From NCBI GenBank assembly GCA_002370555.1, contig AP014718.1, positions 2,108,001 to 2,172,000 on the forward strand: a DNA stretch of 64,000 nt. The letters are read 5' to 3'. Position numbers and translations under genes: made by a program. Origin of the DNA: Arthrobacter sp. Hiyo4 (GTDB lineage Bacteria; Actinomycetota; Actinomycetes; Actinomycetales; Micrococcaceae). Below the pieces are notes generated by a model that saw nothing but the letters and a program-made list of their open reading frames with translations, was not told the DNA's origin and made no database searches. Below are positions 45,214-54,743 of the stretch, piece after piece. Numbering within the stretch: position 1 is the first letter of the stretch; every line of letters begins with the position of its first letter.

Positions 45214-46394
45214 CTACGCTAATTCCTTGGCCCGTTTCCAGCCGCCCCTTTCTGAAGCTGCGAGCCCCAGCAGGCCTAGCCTGCCCAACCCGGCCCGCAC
45301 GGAGTCCGCACTAAGGCCGGCAACAGCGCAGAGCTTGTCCACGGACGTGGTGGACCGCAGCGGCAGGGCGTCCAGTAGGATCAGATCCTCCAAGGTCAGT
45401 CCGTCATGGTCGGCCGCATGCGCTGTCCCGGGGCCGCAAGCCCCACGCCGCTTGGGGATGCCAGTTCGGCGATCTCCGCGGCGTCAGTCACACAGACAGC
45501 CCCGCCATCCCGGAGCAGCCGGTGGCAGCCGGCGGAGTTGGCGCTGTGCACGGACCCCGGCACAGCTCCCACCGCGCGGCCAAGCGTCTCCGCGTGGTGG
45601 GCCGTGTTCAGCGCACCGGACCGCCAGCGCGCTTCCACCACCACCGTCACTGCGGCCAGTGCCGCGATCAGCCTGTTCCGCTGGAGAAAGCGGTAGCGGG
45701 TGGGCGCCGACCCTGGCGGCACCTCTGCGAGCACCGCTCCCTGGTTGCAGACCGCCCTCAGGAGATCCTCGTTGCCGGACGGGTAGAACCGGTCCACACC
45801 ACCAGCCATCACCGCGATGGTTGGCACCGCCGCTGATCCCCGGCCAGGGCTGCCCGGTGCGCGTGGGCGTCGATGCCGTACGCGCCCCGGAGACCACGGT
45901 GAAGCCCGCTGAGCCAGGGAGTAGGAGAGGTCCCCGGTCACCGAGGCGCCGTAGCTGGTGCTGTCGCGGGACCCCACCAGCGCCACGCTCCGGGCCGGAC
46001 CGGGAAGCTCTTGTTCCAGGCCCCGCCACCAAAGACAGATGGGCTCCTGCATCCCAAGGTCCCCGAGCTGGGCAGGCCAGAGATCATCCGACGGGATAAT
46101 CAGCCGGCCGCCGAGGCGTGCCATGGTGGCCAGGTCACGCTCGGGCGCCAGATCCGGAATGCGGGGAGCCCAGCGTTTGAGGCAGGCAGCCATCCCCGCC
46201 CAGCTGGTTCCGGCGCCGTTGTCCGCCAGCAGTCCGGTGATCTCCCGCTCCAGTGCCGGGCCGGCGGCCGCCTGGCCCGTGGCGATTTTCAAGGCGTCGG
46301 GTGCGCCGGCGGCCTGTACCAGGGCCAGTCCGGCCGCGTCCTGCGGTTCCATAAGCCGCGACAGGGCGGCCCGGGCGATCCGTTCGTTGTCCAT
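45214..46394 (-). CDS. dprA: DNA-processing protein DprA, frameshifted
   Basis: Loads RecA on single-stranded DNA during transformation, with wider recombination roles. It starts at ATG 46394 (MDNERIARAALSRLMEPQDA). The Rossmann-like core has ARSVALVGSRDSTSYGASV, breaks near 45890 (after SYSLAQR, where FTVVSGARG-like sequence continues in another frame), and resumes at VMAGGVDRFYPSGNEDLLR and QGAVLAEVPPGSAPTRYRFL. It continues with RNRLIAALAAVTVVVEARWR. A late shift near 45410 leads into the C-terminal winged-helix-like LLDALPLRSTTSVDKLCAVA, ending GWKRAKELA. The corrected length is about 394 aa. It is downstream of comM. Confidence 0.88.
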
Positions 46395-46407
46395 GTGGTT
46401 TCTTCCT

Positions 46408-47949
46408 TCACGCAGCTGCCGAGGCAGCCTGCCGGAGGCCAAGGGCCTGGCCGATGTCGTTGGTGTCGGGCATGTCGCGGTGCGACAGGTCCGCCAGGGT
46501 CCAGGCCAGCCGGAGAACCCTGTCATAGCCCCTGGCGGTTAGCACGCCCCGCTCCAGTGAGTGGTCCAGGATCCGCGTGGCGCCGGCCGGCAGCCGCAGG
46601 GCGCCGCGCAGAATCCGGCCGGGCACCTGCGAGTTCGTCTCCATTCCCAGCGGCTGCAGCCGTTCGGCCTGGCGCCGGCGTGCGTCGCCTACCCTCCGTG
46701 CCACGGTGGCCGTGTCTTCTTCGGCGCCCGCCTGGCCGAAGTCGGCCAGTGACACGCGCTCCACCTGCAGCTGGATATCCACCCGGTCCAGCAGCGGACC
46801 GGACATCCTGGCTACGTAGCGGCGCCGCATCATGGGCGTACACGTGCAGTCCAGGCCCTTTCCCGAAGCCTTGCCGCAGGGACAGGGATTGGCGGCAAGG
46901 ACCAGCTGGAACCGGGCGGGGTAGGCGGCCGTGCCTGCCGAGCGGTGAATGACCAGCTCCCCGCTCTCCAGGGGCTGGCGAAGGGCGTCCAGGACGCGCC
47001 GTTCGTATTCCGGGCCTCGTCCAGGAACAGGACACCGCGGTGCGCCCGCGACGCCGCACCCGGGCGCGGCAGCCCCGATCCTCCGCCGATTATGGCGGCG
47101 GCTGTGGCCGAATGATGCGGGTTTTCGAACGGCGGCCGCCGCACAAGCTGGACGGCGGATGAGGGAAGGCCGCAGAGGGAGTGGATGGCAGTGACTTCCA
47201 TTGCCTCATTGTCGGCAAGGTCCGGCAGGAGACCGGGAAGTCTTTCGGCCAGCATGGTTTTGCCCGCACCCGGAGGTCCGGTCAGGAGCAGGTGGTGGGC
47301 CCGGCAGCGGCCACCTCGAGTGCACGTCTGGCTTCGCCCTGGCCGGAGACGTCGACCATGTCAGGAACAGCCGGGCCCCCGGTTCGGAGTCCCCGTGACC
47401 GGCCTCGTCCTCCGGCTCGAAGTCCAGTGCGAGCTCTTGCGGGTCTGCACCAAAATCGAGCGCCAGCCGCGCCAGCGTGCGGTACCCCTTGACGTTGGCT
47501 CCGGGGACCAGCGATGCCTCGCCAAGGTTGGCGTGCGCGACCACCACGTCCGGATAGCCGGCCTGCACCGACGCCATCACTGCGGGCAGGATGCCGCGCA
47601 CCGGCCGTAGCCGGCCATCCAACCCGAGTTCGGCGATGAAGACGGTCCGGCCGGTGGGCTTGATGTCATTTGCGGCCCTCAGGACTGCCATGGTCACGGC
47701 AAGGTCGAAGCCCGAACCGCGTTTGGGCAGCGACGCAGGGATGAGGTTGGCTGTGATCTTCCGCCGGCTCAGCGGAATTCCGGAGTTTTTGGCCGCGGAA
47801 CGTATGCGTTCCTTGGCCTCGTTGAGGGCGGCGTCCGGGAGGCCCAGGATCACGAATGCCGGCAGGGTCTGGCCAATATCGGCTTCGACCTCGACGATGT
47901 ACCCGTTCAATCCCACCAGCGCCACGGAGTAGGCCCGACCCAGCGCCAT
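46408..47949 (-). CDS. comM: YifB/ComM family Mg-chelatase-like AAA ATPase, frameshifted
   Basis: A branch-migration helicase relative. It starts at ATG 47949 ([20 protein letters not shown]), immediately after the yraN stop. The N-terminal domain is complete ([38 protein letters not shown]). Breaks near 47370 and 47260 split the Walker A region ([18 protein letters not shown]). More breaks near 47080 and 46850 fall around the Walker B-like GVLFLDEA. The C-terminal part is continuous ([40 protein letters not shown]). The corrected length is about 515 aa. It is upstream of dprA; both persist in non-competent actinobacteria, so natural competence should not be inferred. Confidence 0.88.
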
Positions 47950-48306
47950 CTACCCCACCCCCTTGAGGTGTTCCACCAGGGGTTCGCCGCCGCCGTCGTC
48001 CAGCACGGCAATGACGTCCACGCGCCGTAGCGGCATCCGCAGCTCCCTGTCCCGGCACCAGGCCGAACCAAGCCGATGCAGCCGGGCGAGTTTGTCCGGC
48101 CCTACAGCTTCGAACGGGTGCCCGTAGTCCAGGGAACGGCGCGTCTTAACCTCAGCGATGACCAGTGCGTCGCCGTCCAGGGCCACAATGTCTATTTCAC
48201 CTTCGGTGCAGCGCCAGTTGCGTTCCACCACCAGCATGCCGAGCGTTTCAAGATAGCCGGCCGCGAGTTCCTCGCCGCGCCGACCCAGCAGGTCTTTGGA
48301 TTTCAT
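47950..48306 (-). CDS. YraN/UPF0102 family endonuclease-like protein
   Basis: A small Holliday-junction-resolvase-like fold of unproven activity. The 118 aa from ATG 48306 read MKSKDLLGRRGEELAAGYLE. The PD-(D/E)xK-type motif is CTEGEIDIVALDGDALVIAE with VKTRRS after it (E/D...EVK), matching the family GEIDLI..d....FVEVK. It is intact and abuts comM (TAG then ATG). It sits in the conserved order rnhB-DUF2469-yraN-comM-dprA. Confidence 0.93.
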   Translation of the reverse strand: MKSKDLLGRRGEELAAGYLETLGMLVVERNWRCTEGEIDIVALDGDALVIAEVKTRRSLDYGHPFEAVGPDKLARLHRLGSAWCRDRELRMPLRRVDVIAVLDDGGGEPLVEHLKGVG

Positions 48307-48429
48307 TTCTACCTCCGCAACCAGCCTGCAGTGGCAGGACAGTGGAGGACAGCAGGCTATTCGCGTATGTGGGCAACCCGGGAAAAACACCCCAATACAG
48401 CGGGGCTGTGGAGGAGCAGTGGGCCGGCG

Positions 48430-48756
48430 TCAGTTGCCGAGGTCAGCGTCCTTCGGCAGGGCGAGTTCCTCGTTGCGGGGCAGTTCTTCGACGTTGACAT
48501 CCTTGAACGTCAGTACACGGACTGTCTTCACGAACCGTGCCGAACGGTACACATCCCACACCCAGGCATCTTGGAGCGTCAGATCGAAGTAGACCTCGCC
48601 GTCAGCGCTGCGGGCCTGGAGGTCGACGTGGTTCGCGAGGTAGAAGCGGCGCTCGGTCTCGACAACGTAACTGAAGAGCCCGACGACGTCGCGGTATTCA
48701 CGGTAGAGCTGGAGCTCCATGTCGGTTTCGTAGTTTTCAAGATCCTCTGCACTCAT
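48430..48756 (-). CDS. DUF2469 family protein
   Basis: An actinobacteria-specific 108-aa family (mycobacterial homolog near rnhB) of unknown function. From ATG 48756 it reads MSAEDLENYETDMELQLYRE, then FSYVVETERRFYLANHVDLQ and YFDLTLQDAWVWDVYRSARF, ending VEELPRNEELALPKDADLGN. It is highly conserved, intact, and placed between rnhB and yraN as in other actinobacteria. Confidence 0.95.
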   Translation of the reverse strand: MSAEDLENYETDMELQLYREYRDVVGLFSYVVETERRFYLANHVDLQARSADGEVYFDLTLQDAWVWDVYRSARFVKTVRVLTFKDVNVEELPRNEELALPKDADLGN

Positions 48757-48849
48757 GCTTCCATCTTGCACCATCCAGGGCGCCGCAGTCGCAGCGTCCC
48801 CGCCGCATGAACCCCACACCAGTGCCGCAGGCACTGGAGCGGCACGGAA

Positions 48850-49587
48850 TCAGAGTTCGCCGCCCAGGAGGTTCCAACTCACCCGGTGGTACGGTGTGGC
48901 TCCGGCGGCGCGGAGCGCGTCCCGGTGAATTGCAGTGGCGTAGCCCTTGTTGACGTCCCAGCCAAACTCGGGGTATTCACTGTGCAGGCCGCGCATCTGC
49001 TCGTCGCGTTCCACCTTCGCAATCACGCTGGCAGCGGCCACGCTCAGGCACTGCATGTCCGCCTTGATCTTGGTGTGGACCGGGGCGAGGCACGCGAAAT
49101 CCACGGGCGGCTCGTCAAACAGGGAAGGCTGCCCGGCGGGCGAGAGCCAGTTGTGGCTGCCATCGAGCAGCACCACATCAGGGCTGATGCCGGCCGCAAG
49201 AATGTCCTGCCAGGCACGCGTTCCGGCCAGCCGCAGCGCAGCAATGATGCCCAATGCGTCGATCTCCCACGCGGAAGCGTGCCCGACGGCGGACGCAACA
49301 CTCCAGCGTCTGACCAGCGGTTCCAGCCGTTCCCGTTCGGCGCGGCTGAGGAGCTTGCTGTCCCGCACACCGGCCAGGGGCTTCTGGGTGTGGAGGTCCA
49401 CGACGGCGATTCCGACGCTCACGGGTCCTGCCAGTGCCCCCCGTCCCACTTCGTCCACGCCGGCCAGGTAACGGGCACCCTGCGCTTTGAACGTCCGCTC
49501 ATGCCGGAGCGTCGGTGCTTTGGAGCGGACCCCGTCCGCCTGGCAGGCTGGAGCGTTGGACCCGGTGGCCGGTATCACTGTGGACAC
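48850..49587 (-). CDS. rnhB: Ribonuclease HII
   Basis: Cleaves RNA in RNA/DNA hybrids and at single ribonucleotides. Active-site carboxylates: [20 protein letters not shown] (Asp-Glu) and [14 protein letters not shown] (Asp), with the fourth in [20 protein letters not shown]. The [20 protein letters not shown] segment is near the end. At 245 aa with GTG start 49587, which lies 2 bp beyond the lepB stop, the first 25 residues are unconserved and a later start is possible. Intact. Confidence 0.94.
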   Translation of the reverse strand: MSTVIPATGSNAPACQADGVRSKAPTLRHERTFKAQGARYLAGVDEVGRGALAGPVSVGIAVVDLHTQKPLAGVRDSKLLSRAERERLEPLVRRWSVASAVGHASAWEIDALGIIAALRLAGTRAWQDILAAGISPDVVLLDGSHNWLSPAGQPSLFDEPPVDFACLAPVHTKIKADMQCLSVAAASVIAKVERDEQMRGLHSEYPEFGWDVNKGYATAIHRDALRAAGATPYHRVSWNLLGGEL

Positions 49588-49589
49588 TC

Positions 49590-50439
49590 CTAGCCTCCCG
49601 CAGGCACGTTCCGGAAGACGGCCGGATAATTGTCAAGGACAGTGATCCGGTTCAACGGCCAGGCGATGACGGCGGCTTTGCCCTCTACGTCCACGAGGTC
49701 GACGAATCCGCCATTGGACTCCAGGTGCGAGCGGGAATCCGCGGAGTGGTTACGGTTATCGCCCATGACCCAGACCTTTCCTTCCGGAACAACGACGTCG
49801 AAAGCACGGACCTGCGGTTCCTCAGCCCTATTGACATAGGTTTCATCAATGGGAGATCCGTTGATGGTCAGTTTACCGCCGCCGTCGCAGCAGATCACGT
49901 GGTCACCGGGTAGCCCGACGACCCGTTTGACGAGGTGCTGCTCGGAGTTGTCCGGCAGCAGTCCCACAAATGTCAGGCCGTCCTGGACCCAGGTGAAAGG
50001 TCCCTTCGGTTCCTCCGGTGCGGTGCTCAGCCAGCCCTTGGTGTCACGGAAGACCACAACGTCGCCGCGTGAGAGGGAAAACGGCTCCGGAACCAGCAGG
50101 TTCACGAAGATGCGGTCGTTGACGTCCAGGGTGCTGACCATGGACTCGGACGGAATATAGAACGCGCGGAACAGGAACGTCTTGATCAGGAAGGACAGCA
50201 CCACGGCGATCACCACTACCGTGGCAACCTCCTTCAGCCAGACAAAGAGCTGGCTGGGGGCGGCGGGCTCGGAAGTCGGTGCCGCGGATCGCCTGCCGGA
50301 CTGGGCGCCGACGGGCTGCCGTCCGCCACGCCGTCCGAGATGCCGCCGCCGGAAATCGCGTTGGCGGACATACCTTCGGTGTCGGCACCGGGGCGCCGTC
50401 GCGAGGCGGCTCAGGTGTCCGGGCATTGTTCTCGGGCAT
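49590..50439 (-). CDS. lepB: Signal peptidase I (first copy), N-terminal frameshift
   Basis: A membrane protease that removes signal peptides. It starts at ATG 50439 ([19 protein letters not shown]), a proline-rich cytosolic N-terminus. A frame break near 50290 precedes the transmembrane helix [18 protein letters not shown]. The catalytic Ser is in [19 protein letters not shown] and the catalytic Lys in [18 protein letters not shown]. Boxes D/E are [20 protein letters not shown]. The corrected length is about 283 aa. It follows directly on the second lepB: the TAA of one is adjacent to the ATG of the other. Confidence 0.93.
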
Positions 50440-51114
50440 TTACTGTCCGTCCTCTGTTGTTGATCCGGCCGCTGGCGGCCGAAGTACTGCAGCAAATCTA
50501 TCAAGTGGCCAAACGATCTGGACCGGCCTGCCGATGACACGGTTCATTGGCACCATGCCCCGCCGGGCGCACCGAGCAGGCTGCGCGAATCAGCGGACGC
50601 CGAGCGGTGGTCACCGAGCAGCCAAAGCCTTCCGTCAGGCACCACGGCGCTGAAGACCTGCGTGCTTGGGCTGTCTCCGTCGAACAAATACGGCTCGTCG
50701 AGTGCCTCGCCGTTGACAGTGATCTTTCCGTCTGCATCGCAGCAAACCACGGTGTCCCCCGGCATGCCGATCACACGTTTGACGTACGTGGTGTCACTGC
50801 CTGCCAGGCCAAGCCACTGCCCGGCCGCTGCAACGGAATCCAGAAGGGGCCCTTCCCACTGTTCAGGGGAGCAAACGAACCCCTGCCGTCGAAGACCACA
50901 ATGTCGCCCGACGGACGGGTTCGGCATGGAAGTCTGTCCTGGAGACCAGGATGCGGTCCCCGTTCGCAAGGATCGGCTCCATGGATTCAGACGGTATGTA
51001 ATAGACATCCAGCCACAGGGAACGGACCAGCCCGCTGATGGCCACGGCCAGGAGAACTGCCAGGAACGCAAAACGCCAGCCCATTCTTCTGGGCTGGCGT
51101 TTTGTCTGGTCCAT
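50440..51114 (-). CDS. lepB: Signal peptidase I (second copy), frameshifted
   Basis: A tandem paralog of the next gene. It starts at ATG 51114 (MDQTKRQPRRMGWRFAFLA) with transmembrane helix RFAFLAVLLAVAISGLV and catalytic Ser in DVYYIPSESMEPILANGDRI. Breaks near 50915 and 50860 separate this from TYVKRVIGMPGDTVVCCDAD (catalytic Lys) and VVPDGRLWLLGDHRSASADS. A further shift near 50567 leads to the C-terminus NRVIGRPVQIVWPLDRF. Each break is beside a G or C run. The corrected length is about 227 aa, shorter than the first copy. Confidence 0.9.
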
Positions 51115-51197
51115 GATCCGTATTCCTGGGGCGCTGTTGCGAAGGGCTCCGGCGCTGGCCTGGTACGGCTGGGCCTGCTTTGTAGGTCCCTGGGGAC

Positions 51198-51557
51198 TTA
51201 CTTCTTGGGCTGGAAGTCGCGCTTTTCCTTGATCTTCGCAGCCTTGCCGCGCAGGTCGCGCATGTAGTACAGCTTCGCGCGGCGCACGTCACCCTTGGAG
51301 ACAACTTCGATCTTGTCGATGATCGGGGAGTGCACCGGGAAGGTACGCTCCACACCGACGCCGAAGGAGACCTTGCGGATGGTGAAGGTTTCGCGAAGAC
51401 CGTCGCCGTGGCGGCCCAGGACGAAGCCCTGGAATACCTGGACACGGGAGTTCTTGCCTTCGATGATGTTCACGTGAACCTTGAGGGTGTCACCCGCGCG
51501 GAAGACAGGAACATCGGTGCGCAGCGAGGCTGCATCTACGGAATCGAGAATATGCAT
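51198..51557 (-). CDS. rplS: 50S ribosomal protein L19
   Basis: A structural protein at the 30S-50S interface. The 119 aa from ATG 51557, behind GGAG, read [20 protein letters not shown]. Typical segments are [53 protein letters not shown] and [20 protein letters not shown]. Intact. It is separated from trmD by 240 bp with no gene, which probably carry its own promoter. Confidence 0.97.
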   Translation of the reverse strand: MHILDSVDAASLRTDVPVFRAGDTLKVHVNIIEGKNSRVQVFQGFVLGRHGDGLRETFTIRKVSFGVGVERTFPVHSPIIDKIEVVSKGDVRRAKLYYMRDLRGKAAKIKEKRDFQPKK

Positions 51558-51798
51558 AATTGCACTCCTGGTGAACGCCACAGGTCATTCACTTTGGGTC
51601 ACGGCGGGCAAGCCCGGAAATACCGGAAGTTACCGCCGAAAATTAAGTGGGCCGGTCCCTTCACTGATTGAAGGTCCCGGGGTGTCCAGCTGTTGGTTGC
51701 GCTCCCCTGTGGCAGGTGCGGACCCAGCAGACACAAAGACTAATTTTGCCACACTCGCGGGCCTACAGCCAATCGCCGTGGACCACAGACGCGCCGGT

Positions 51799-52665
51799 TC
51801 AGGTTGAGGCGTCGGTTCCGGTGTCCGTGCTGGTATCGGCCTGCCGCCGCGCCATGAGGTGACCGTCGACGACGTCGTACCCGAGGTCGGCGAAAGCCGT
51901 CCGGTCGGCACGTGGCAGCTTGCCGGCGTCGAACGTTTCCAGGAGGTCCGGACGGCGTTCCGCCGTCCGCCGGTACTGCTCGTGGCGGCGCCACTGCGCA
52001 ATCTTCCCGTGGTTGCCGCTCAGCAGCACTGCCGGGACATCCCGGTCCCGCCAGCTGGCGGGCTTGGTATACACGGGGTATTCCAGCAGCCCGTCCGAAT
52101 GCGACTCCTCCACCAGGGACTCAGGGTTGCCCACAACGCCTGGCAGCAGCCTGCCGATGGCTTCGACCATGGCCAAAACGGCCACTTCGCCGCCGTTCAG
52201 CACATAGTCACCAAGGCTCATGGGCGCACCGTGAAGTGCTCTTCCGCCACTCGATGACGCGCTCGTCGATGCCCTCATAGCGTCCGCAGGCAAAAACCAG
52301 CTGGTCCTCTTCTGCGAGCTCATGGGCCAGGGCCTGGTTGAAGCGCTCCCCTGCCGGCGACGGAACAATCAAAACCGGTTTGGCGGGCTCGGCCGCCGTG
52401 GCCTCGGCGCCCCTGCGGCTTCACCGGATCCGGCGACAGCAGCCGCGGCAACAGCAGCCAACGCCTGCGCCCAAGGTTCAGGCTTCATCACCATGCCGGC
52501 GCCGCCGCCGTACGGGGTGTCGTCCACTGAGCGGTGCTTGTCGGTGGTGAAATCACGCAGGTCATGGACGCGCAGGTCCAACAGGCCGTCCTGGCGGCCT
52601 TGCCAATGAGCGAGAGCTCCAGGGCGCCAGGTACTCCGGAAGATACTGACGACGTCGATTCTCAT
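51799..52665 (-). CDS. trmD: tRNA (guanine-N1-)-methyltransferase TrmD, multiply frameshifted
   Basis: Methylates G37 of tRNAs to maintain reading frame. It starts at ATG 52665 (MRIDVVSIF); the ATG overlaps the rimM stop (ATGA). Near the start three one-base losses cancel: the DNA reads [14 protein letters not shown] where family members have [15 protein letters not shown]. Then [18 protein letters not shown] is correct. Breaks near 52420 and 52240 split [18 protein letters not shown] from the knot motif [20 protein letters not shown]. The C-terminus has [20 protein letters not shown] and [16 protein letters not shown]. It has the highest density of indels in the window, about six. Confidence 0.93.
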
Positions 52666-53209
52666 CTACGCGTTTTCCTCCGCTTCACCGGGCCGGCTTC
52701 GCCGTCGTTGACCTCAAAGAGACCGTCCGGCGGCGTCAGCAGGACGAAGCCATCGGCCACATTGACCTCCGGAACGATCTGCTCCACAAACGGGACAAGG
52801 ATTTCCTTGCCGTCCGGTGTTTTAACCACGAGCAGGTCCTGGACGGGCAAGGTGTGCAGGGCGGCGATCTTGCCGACCACCTGCGACCCGACGCGCGCCT
52901 CGAGCCCTACCAGTTCGTGCTCGTACCAGCCTTCGTCGTCGTCCTCGTCCAGCTCTTCGGTTTCGATGAAAAGCTTGGCGCCGCGCAGGGTCTCTGCCTG
53001 ATTGCGGGTCTCGATTCCTTCGAATGCGAGCAGCAGGATGTCCTTGTTCCAGCGGGCACCCTCAACAATGAGCGGGCCGGCCGATGCAGGCTCCACCACA
53101 AACTCGGTACCAGGTACAAACCGGTCCCCGGAGCGTCGGTCAGCACCTGGACCGTCACTTCGCCGCGGATTCCATGCGGTTTGCCGATTCGTGCCACCTG
53201 AAGCTGCAT
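52662..53209 (-). CDS. rimM: Ribosome maturation factor RimM, frameshifted
   Basis: Assists 30S head assembly, binding S19. It starts at ATG 53209 ([20 protein letters not shown], the canonical RimM start). One G is missing near 53130 ([16 protein letters not shown]). The PRC-barrel C-terminal domain contains [20 protein letters not shown] and [20 protein letters not shown], and the gene ends PVKRRKTRR, overlapping trmD by four bases. The corrected length is about 183 aa. A 12-bp hairpin lies upstream, after khpA. Confidence 0.93.
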
Positions 53210-53261
53210 CTGTTCCTCTGTCTGTGATCGTGCCGGGATTAGGCGATGTGGTGAAAGCACT

Positions 53262-53298
53262 CCGGCCCCTCCACCGTTGCTGGTGGAAGGGCCGGAGC
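53262..53298 (-). terminator. Hairpin between khpA and rimM
   Basis: An inverted repeat CTCCGGCCCCTCCACC / GGTGGAAGGGCCGGAG (one mismatch) around GTTGCT, in the 111-bp gap between khpA and rimM. It has no T-run on the minus strand. It could attenuate transcription or mark an mRNA processing site separating rpsP-khpA from rimM-trmD. Confidence 0.5.
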
Positions 53299-53320
53299 AA
53301 AAACTGATGTTACCGAGCGC

Positions 53321-53563
53321 TTAGCGGCGGCGGTCGGTGTCGACGACGTCGACCCTGACCGGCTCGCCGTCTGCCAGTGCCGCCACAACGGTGCGCAATG
53401 CCCGTGCGGTGCGGCCCTGACGGCCGATCACCCGTCCCAGGTCATCCTGATGAACACGAACCTCGAGGGTGTCCCCGCGGCGGTTGTTCTTCGAGCTGAC
53501 CTTGACATCTTCCGGCGAATCAACGATTCCCCGGACGAGGTGTTCGAGCGCTTCTGCCAGCAA
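53321..53563 (-). CDS. khpA: KhpA-like KH-domain RNA-binding protein
   Basis: An 80-aa single KH domain ([40 protein letters not shown]), with the GxxG loop in [19 protein letters not shown]. It starts at TTG 53563, in the usual spot just after rpsP (the stop is 2 bp before). Homologs bind RNA and, with KhpB, influence cell division and elongation in Gram-positives. A frame break in rpsP makes the two appear fused; they are separate genes. Confidence 0.9.
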   Translation of the reverse strand: MLAEALEHLVRGIVDSPEDVKVSSKNNRRGDTLEVRVHQDDLGRVIGRQGRTARALRTVVAALADGEPVRVDVVDTDRRR

Positions 53564-53564
53564 T

Positions 53565-53980
53565 CTACTCAGCCTCGGTGGTCTCTGCCTCGGCAGGGCC
53601 TCGGCTGCGTCAGACTGCTTCGACTTCTTGGTGATGGCTTCCGGGATGATCACGGAACCCTTTTCCGGGGCAACAAAGGCAGCCTTCGGAGCTTTGGTCT
53701 TCAGGGTGCCTTCCTGGCCCGGCAGGCCCTTGAACTTCTGCCAGTCACCGGTGATCTTCAGGATCGCGGCAACCTGCTCGGACGGCTGTGCGCCGACGCC
53801 GAGCCAGTACTGGGCACGGTCCGTGTCCACCTCGATGTATGAGGGCTCTTCGGTGGGGTGGTACTTGCCGATCTCTTCGATGGCACGGCCGTCACGCTTG
53901 GAGCGTGCGTCCATGACGACGATGCGGTAGTACGGTGCGCGCATCTTGCCAAAGCGCTTAAGGCGAATCTTTACGGCCAC
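53565..53980 (-). CDS. rpsP: 30S ribosomal protein S16, C-terminal frameshift
   Basis: A 30S body protein. The best start is GTG 53980 ([20 protein letters not shown]). The core is intact: [58 protein letters not shown]. The actinobacterial C-terminal tail ([35 protein letters not shown]) loses frame near 53598, where one G restores an AEAETTEAE end and a TAG at 53565. The corrected length is about 139 aa. It is the first gene of the rpsP-khpA-rimM-trmD operon. Confidence 0.94.
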
Positions 53981-54192
53981 TTTTGTGGTCACTCCTGTTT
54001 CAGAAAGGGGGTGAACCGACGTTCTGCACCCGTGGGGCGGGCCATACTTGAGGGTTCGAAGGACAGGATCCGGACGCGGAGAGAGGGGCCACGCAGATCG
54101 AGTACCTGTTTATTGTGCCAGATCAGCGTCCTGATTTCGACTTGACACGTCGGGATGGGGCAGCCGGGCGGACCCGGCGGGCCACGGCCGGC

Positions 54193-54630
54193 CTACGAGG
54201 ACCAGACATACACGCCGGTGCGTGCGGCGTCATCGACGGAGTTGGCCAGCTCAGCGAACTGCTGGACGTACGTCCGGGCCTCGGCGGCGCCGAACGGCAT
54301 GTCATCCTGGGAGGCCCACTTTTCAGCGACGTCGTCCAGGACATTGCCCTCGCCTTCAGTCTCGTAGCTGAGCAGGTCCGCGAGCGCACGTACCATGGCC
54401 GGCGGGACCCCGAGGAGGGAATCACTGGCAACGTCAACCATGGCCAGTTCGTAGTCCGCGCCACCGGCGTGCACCGCAACGCCGGCAAGATCGCCAAGCT
54501 GCTCGATTTCGAAATCGCTGATTCCGGGAATCCGCAGGGCCTGGCCCGCCGGGGAGCCGCCTGCATCCAGGACGTCCGCCCGCTTCAACGCGGCATCGTG
54601 AGTGGAAACAAAAATTTCAGTGAAGCCCAT
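54193..54630 (-). CDS. Conserved hypothetical protein
   Basis: A 145-aa acidic protein from ATG 54630 (MGFTEIFVSTHDAALKRADV). Segments such as GISDFEIEQLGDLAGVAVHA, DYELAMVDVASDSLLGVPPA and ARTYVQQFAELANSVDDAAR suggest an alpha/beta fold. I do not recognise the domain. It is intact and free of low complexity, and stands alone between rpsP and the VOC gene on the minus strand. Confidence 0.7.
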   Translation of the reverse strand: MGFTEIFVSTHDAALKRADVLDAGGSPAGQALRIPGISDFEIEQLGDLAGVAVHAGGADYELAMVDVASDSLLGVPPAMVRALADLLSYETEGEGNVLDDVAEKWASQDDMPFGAAEARTYVQQFAELANSVDDAARTGVYVWSS

Positions 54631-54743
54631 GGGAACAGCCCTCATTCCGTCGACGGTGCGGCCTGGAAGGGCAGCAGCAAGTGCCGCCCCGGCCGTTCAG
54701 AATCAGCCTAGTACAAGGCAGGCCGCCCATTTGGCATCCGCAC

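Noticed and set aside
45214..47949. Natural competence system (comM plus dprA)
   Set aside because: Both genes belong to the conserved housekeeping block of actinobacteria; no uptake genes such as comEA or comEC are in the window.
53321..53980. S16-KH domain fusion protein
   Set aside because: The apparent fusion comes from a one-base loss near 53598; correcting it yields the usual separate rpsP and khpA with a 1-bp gap.
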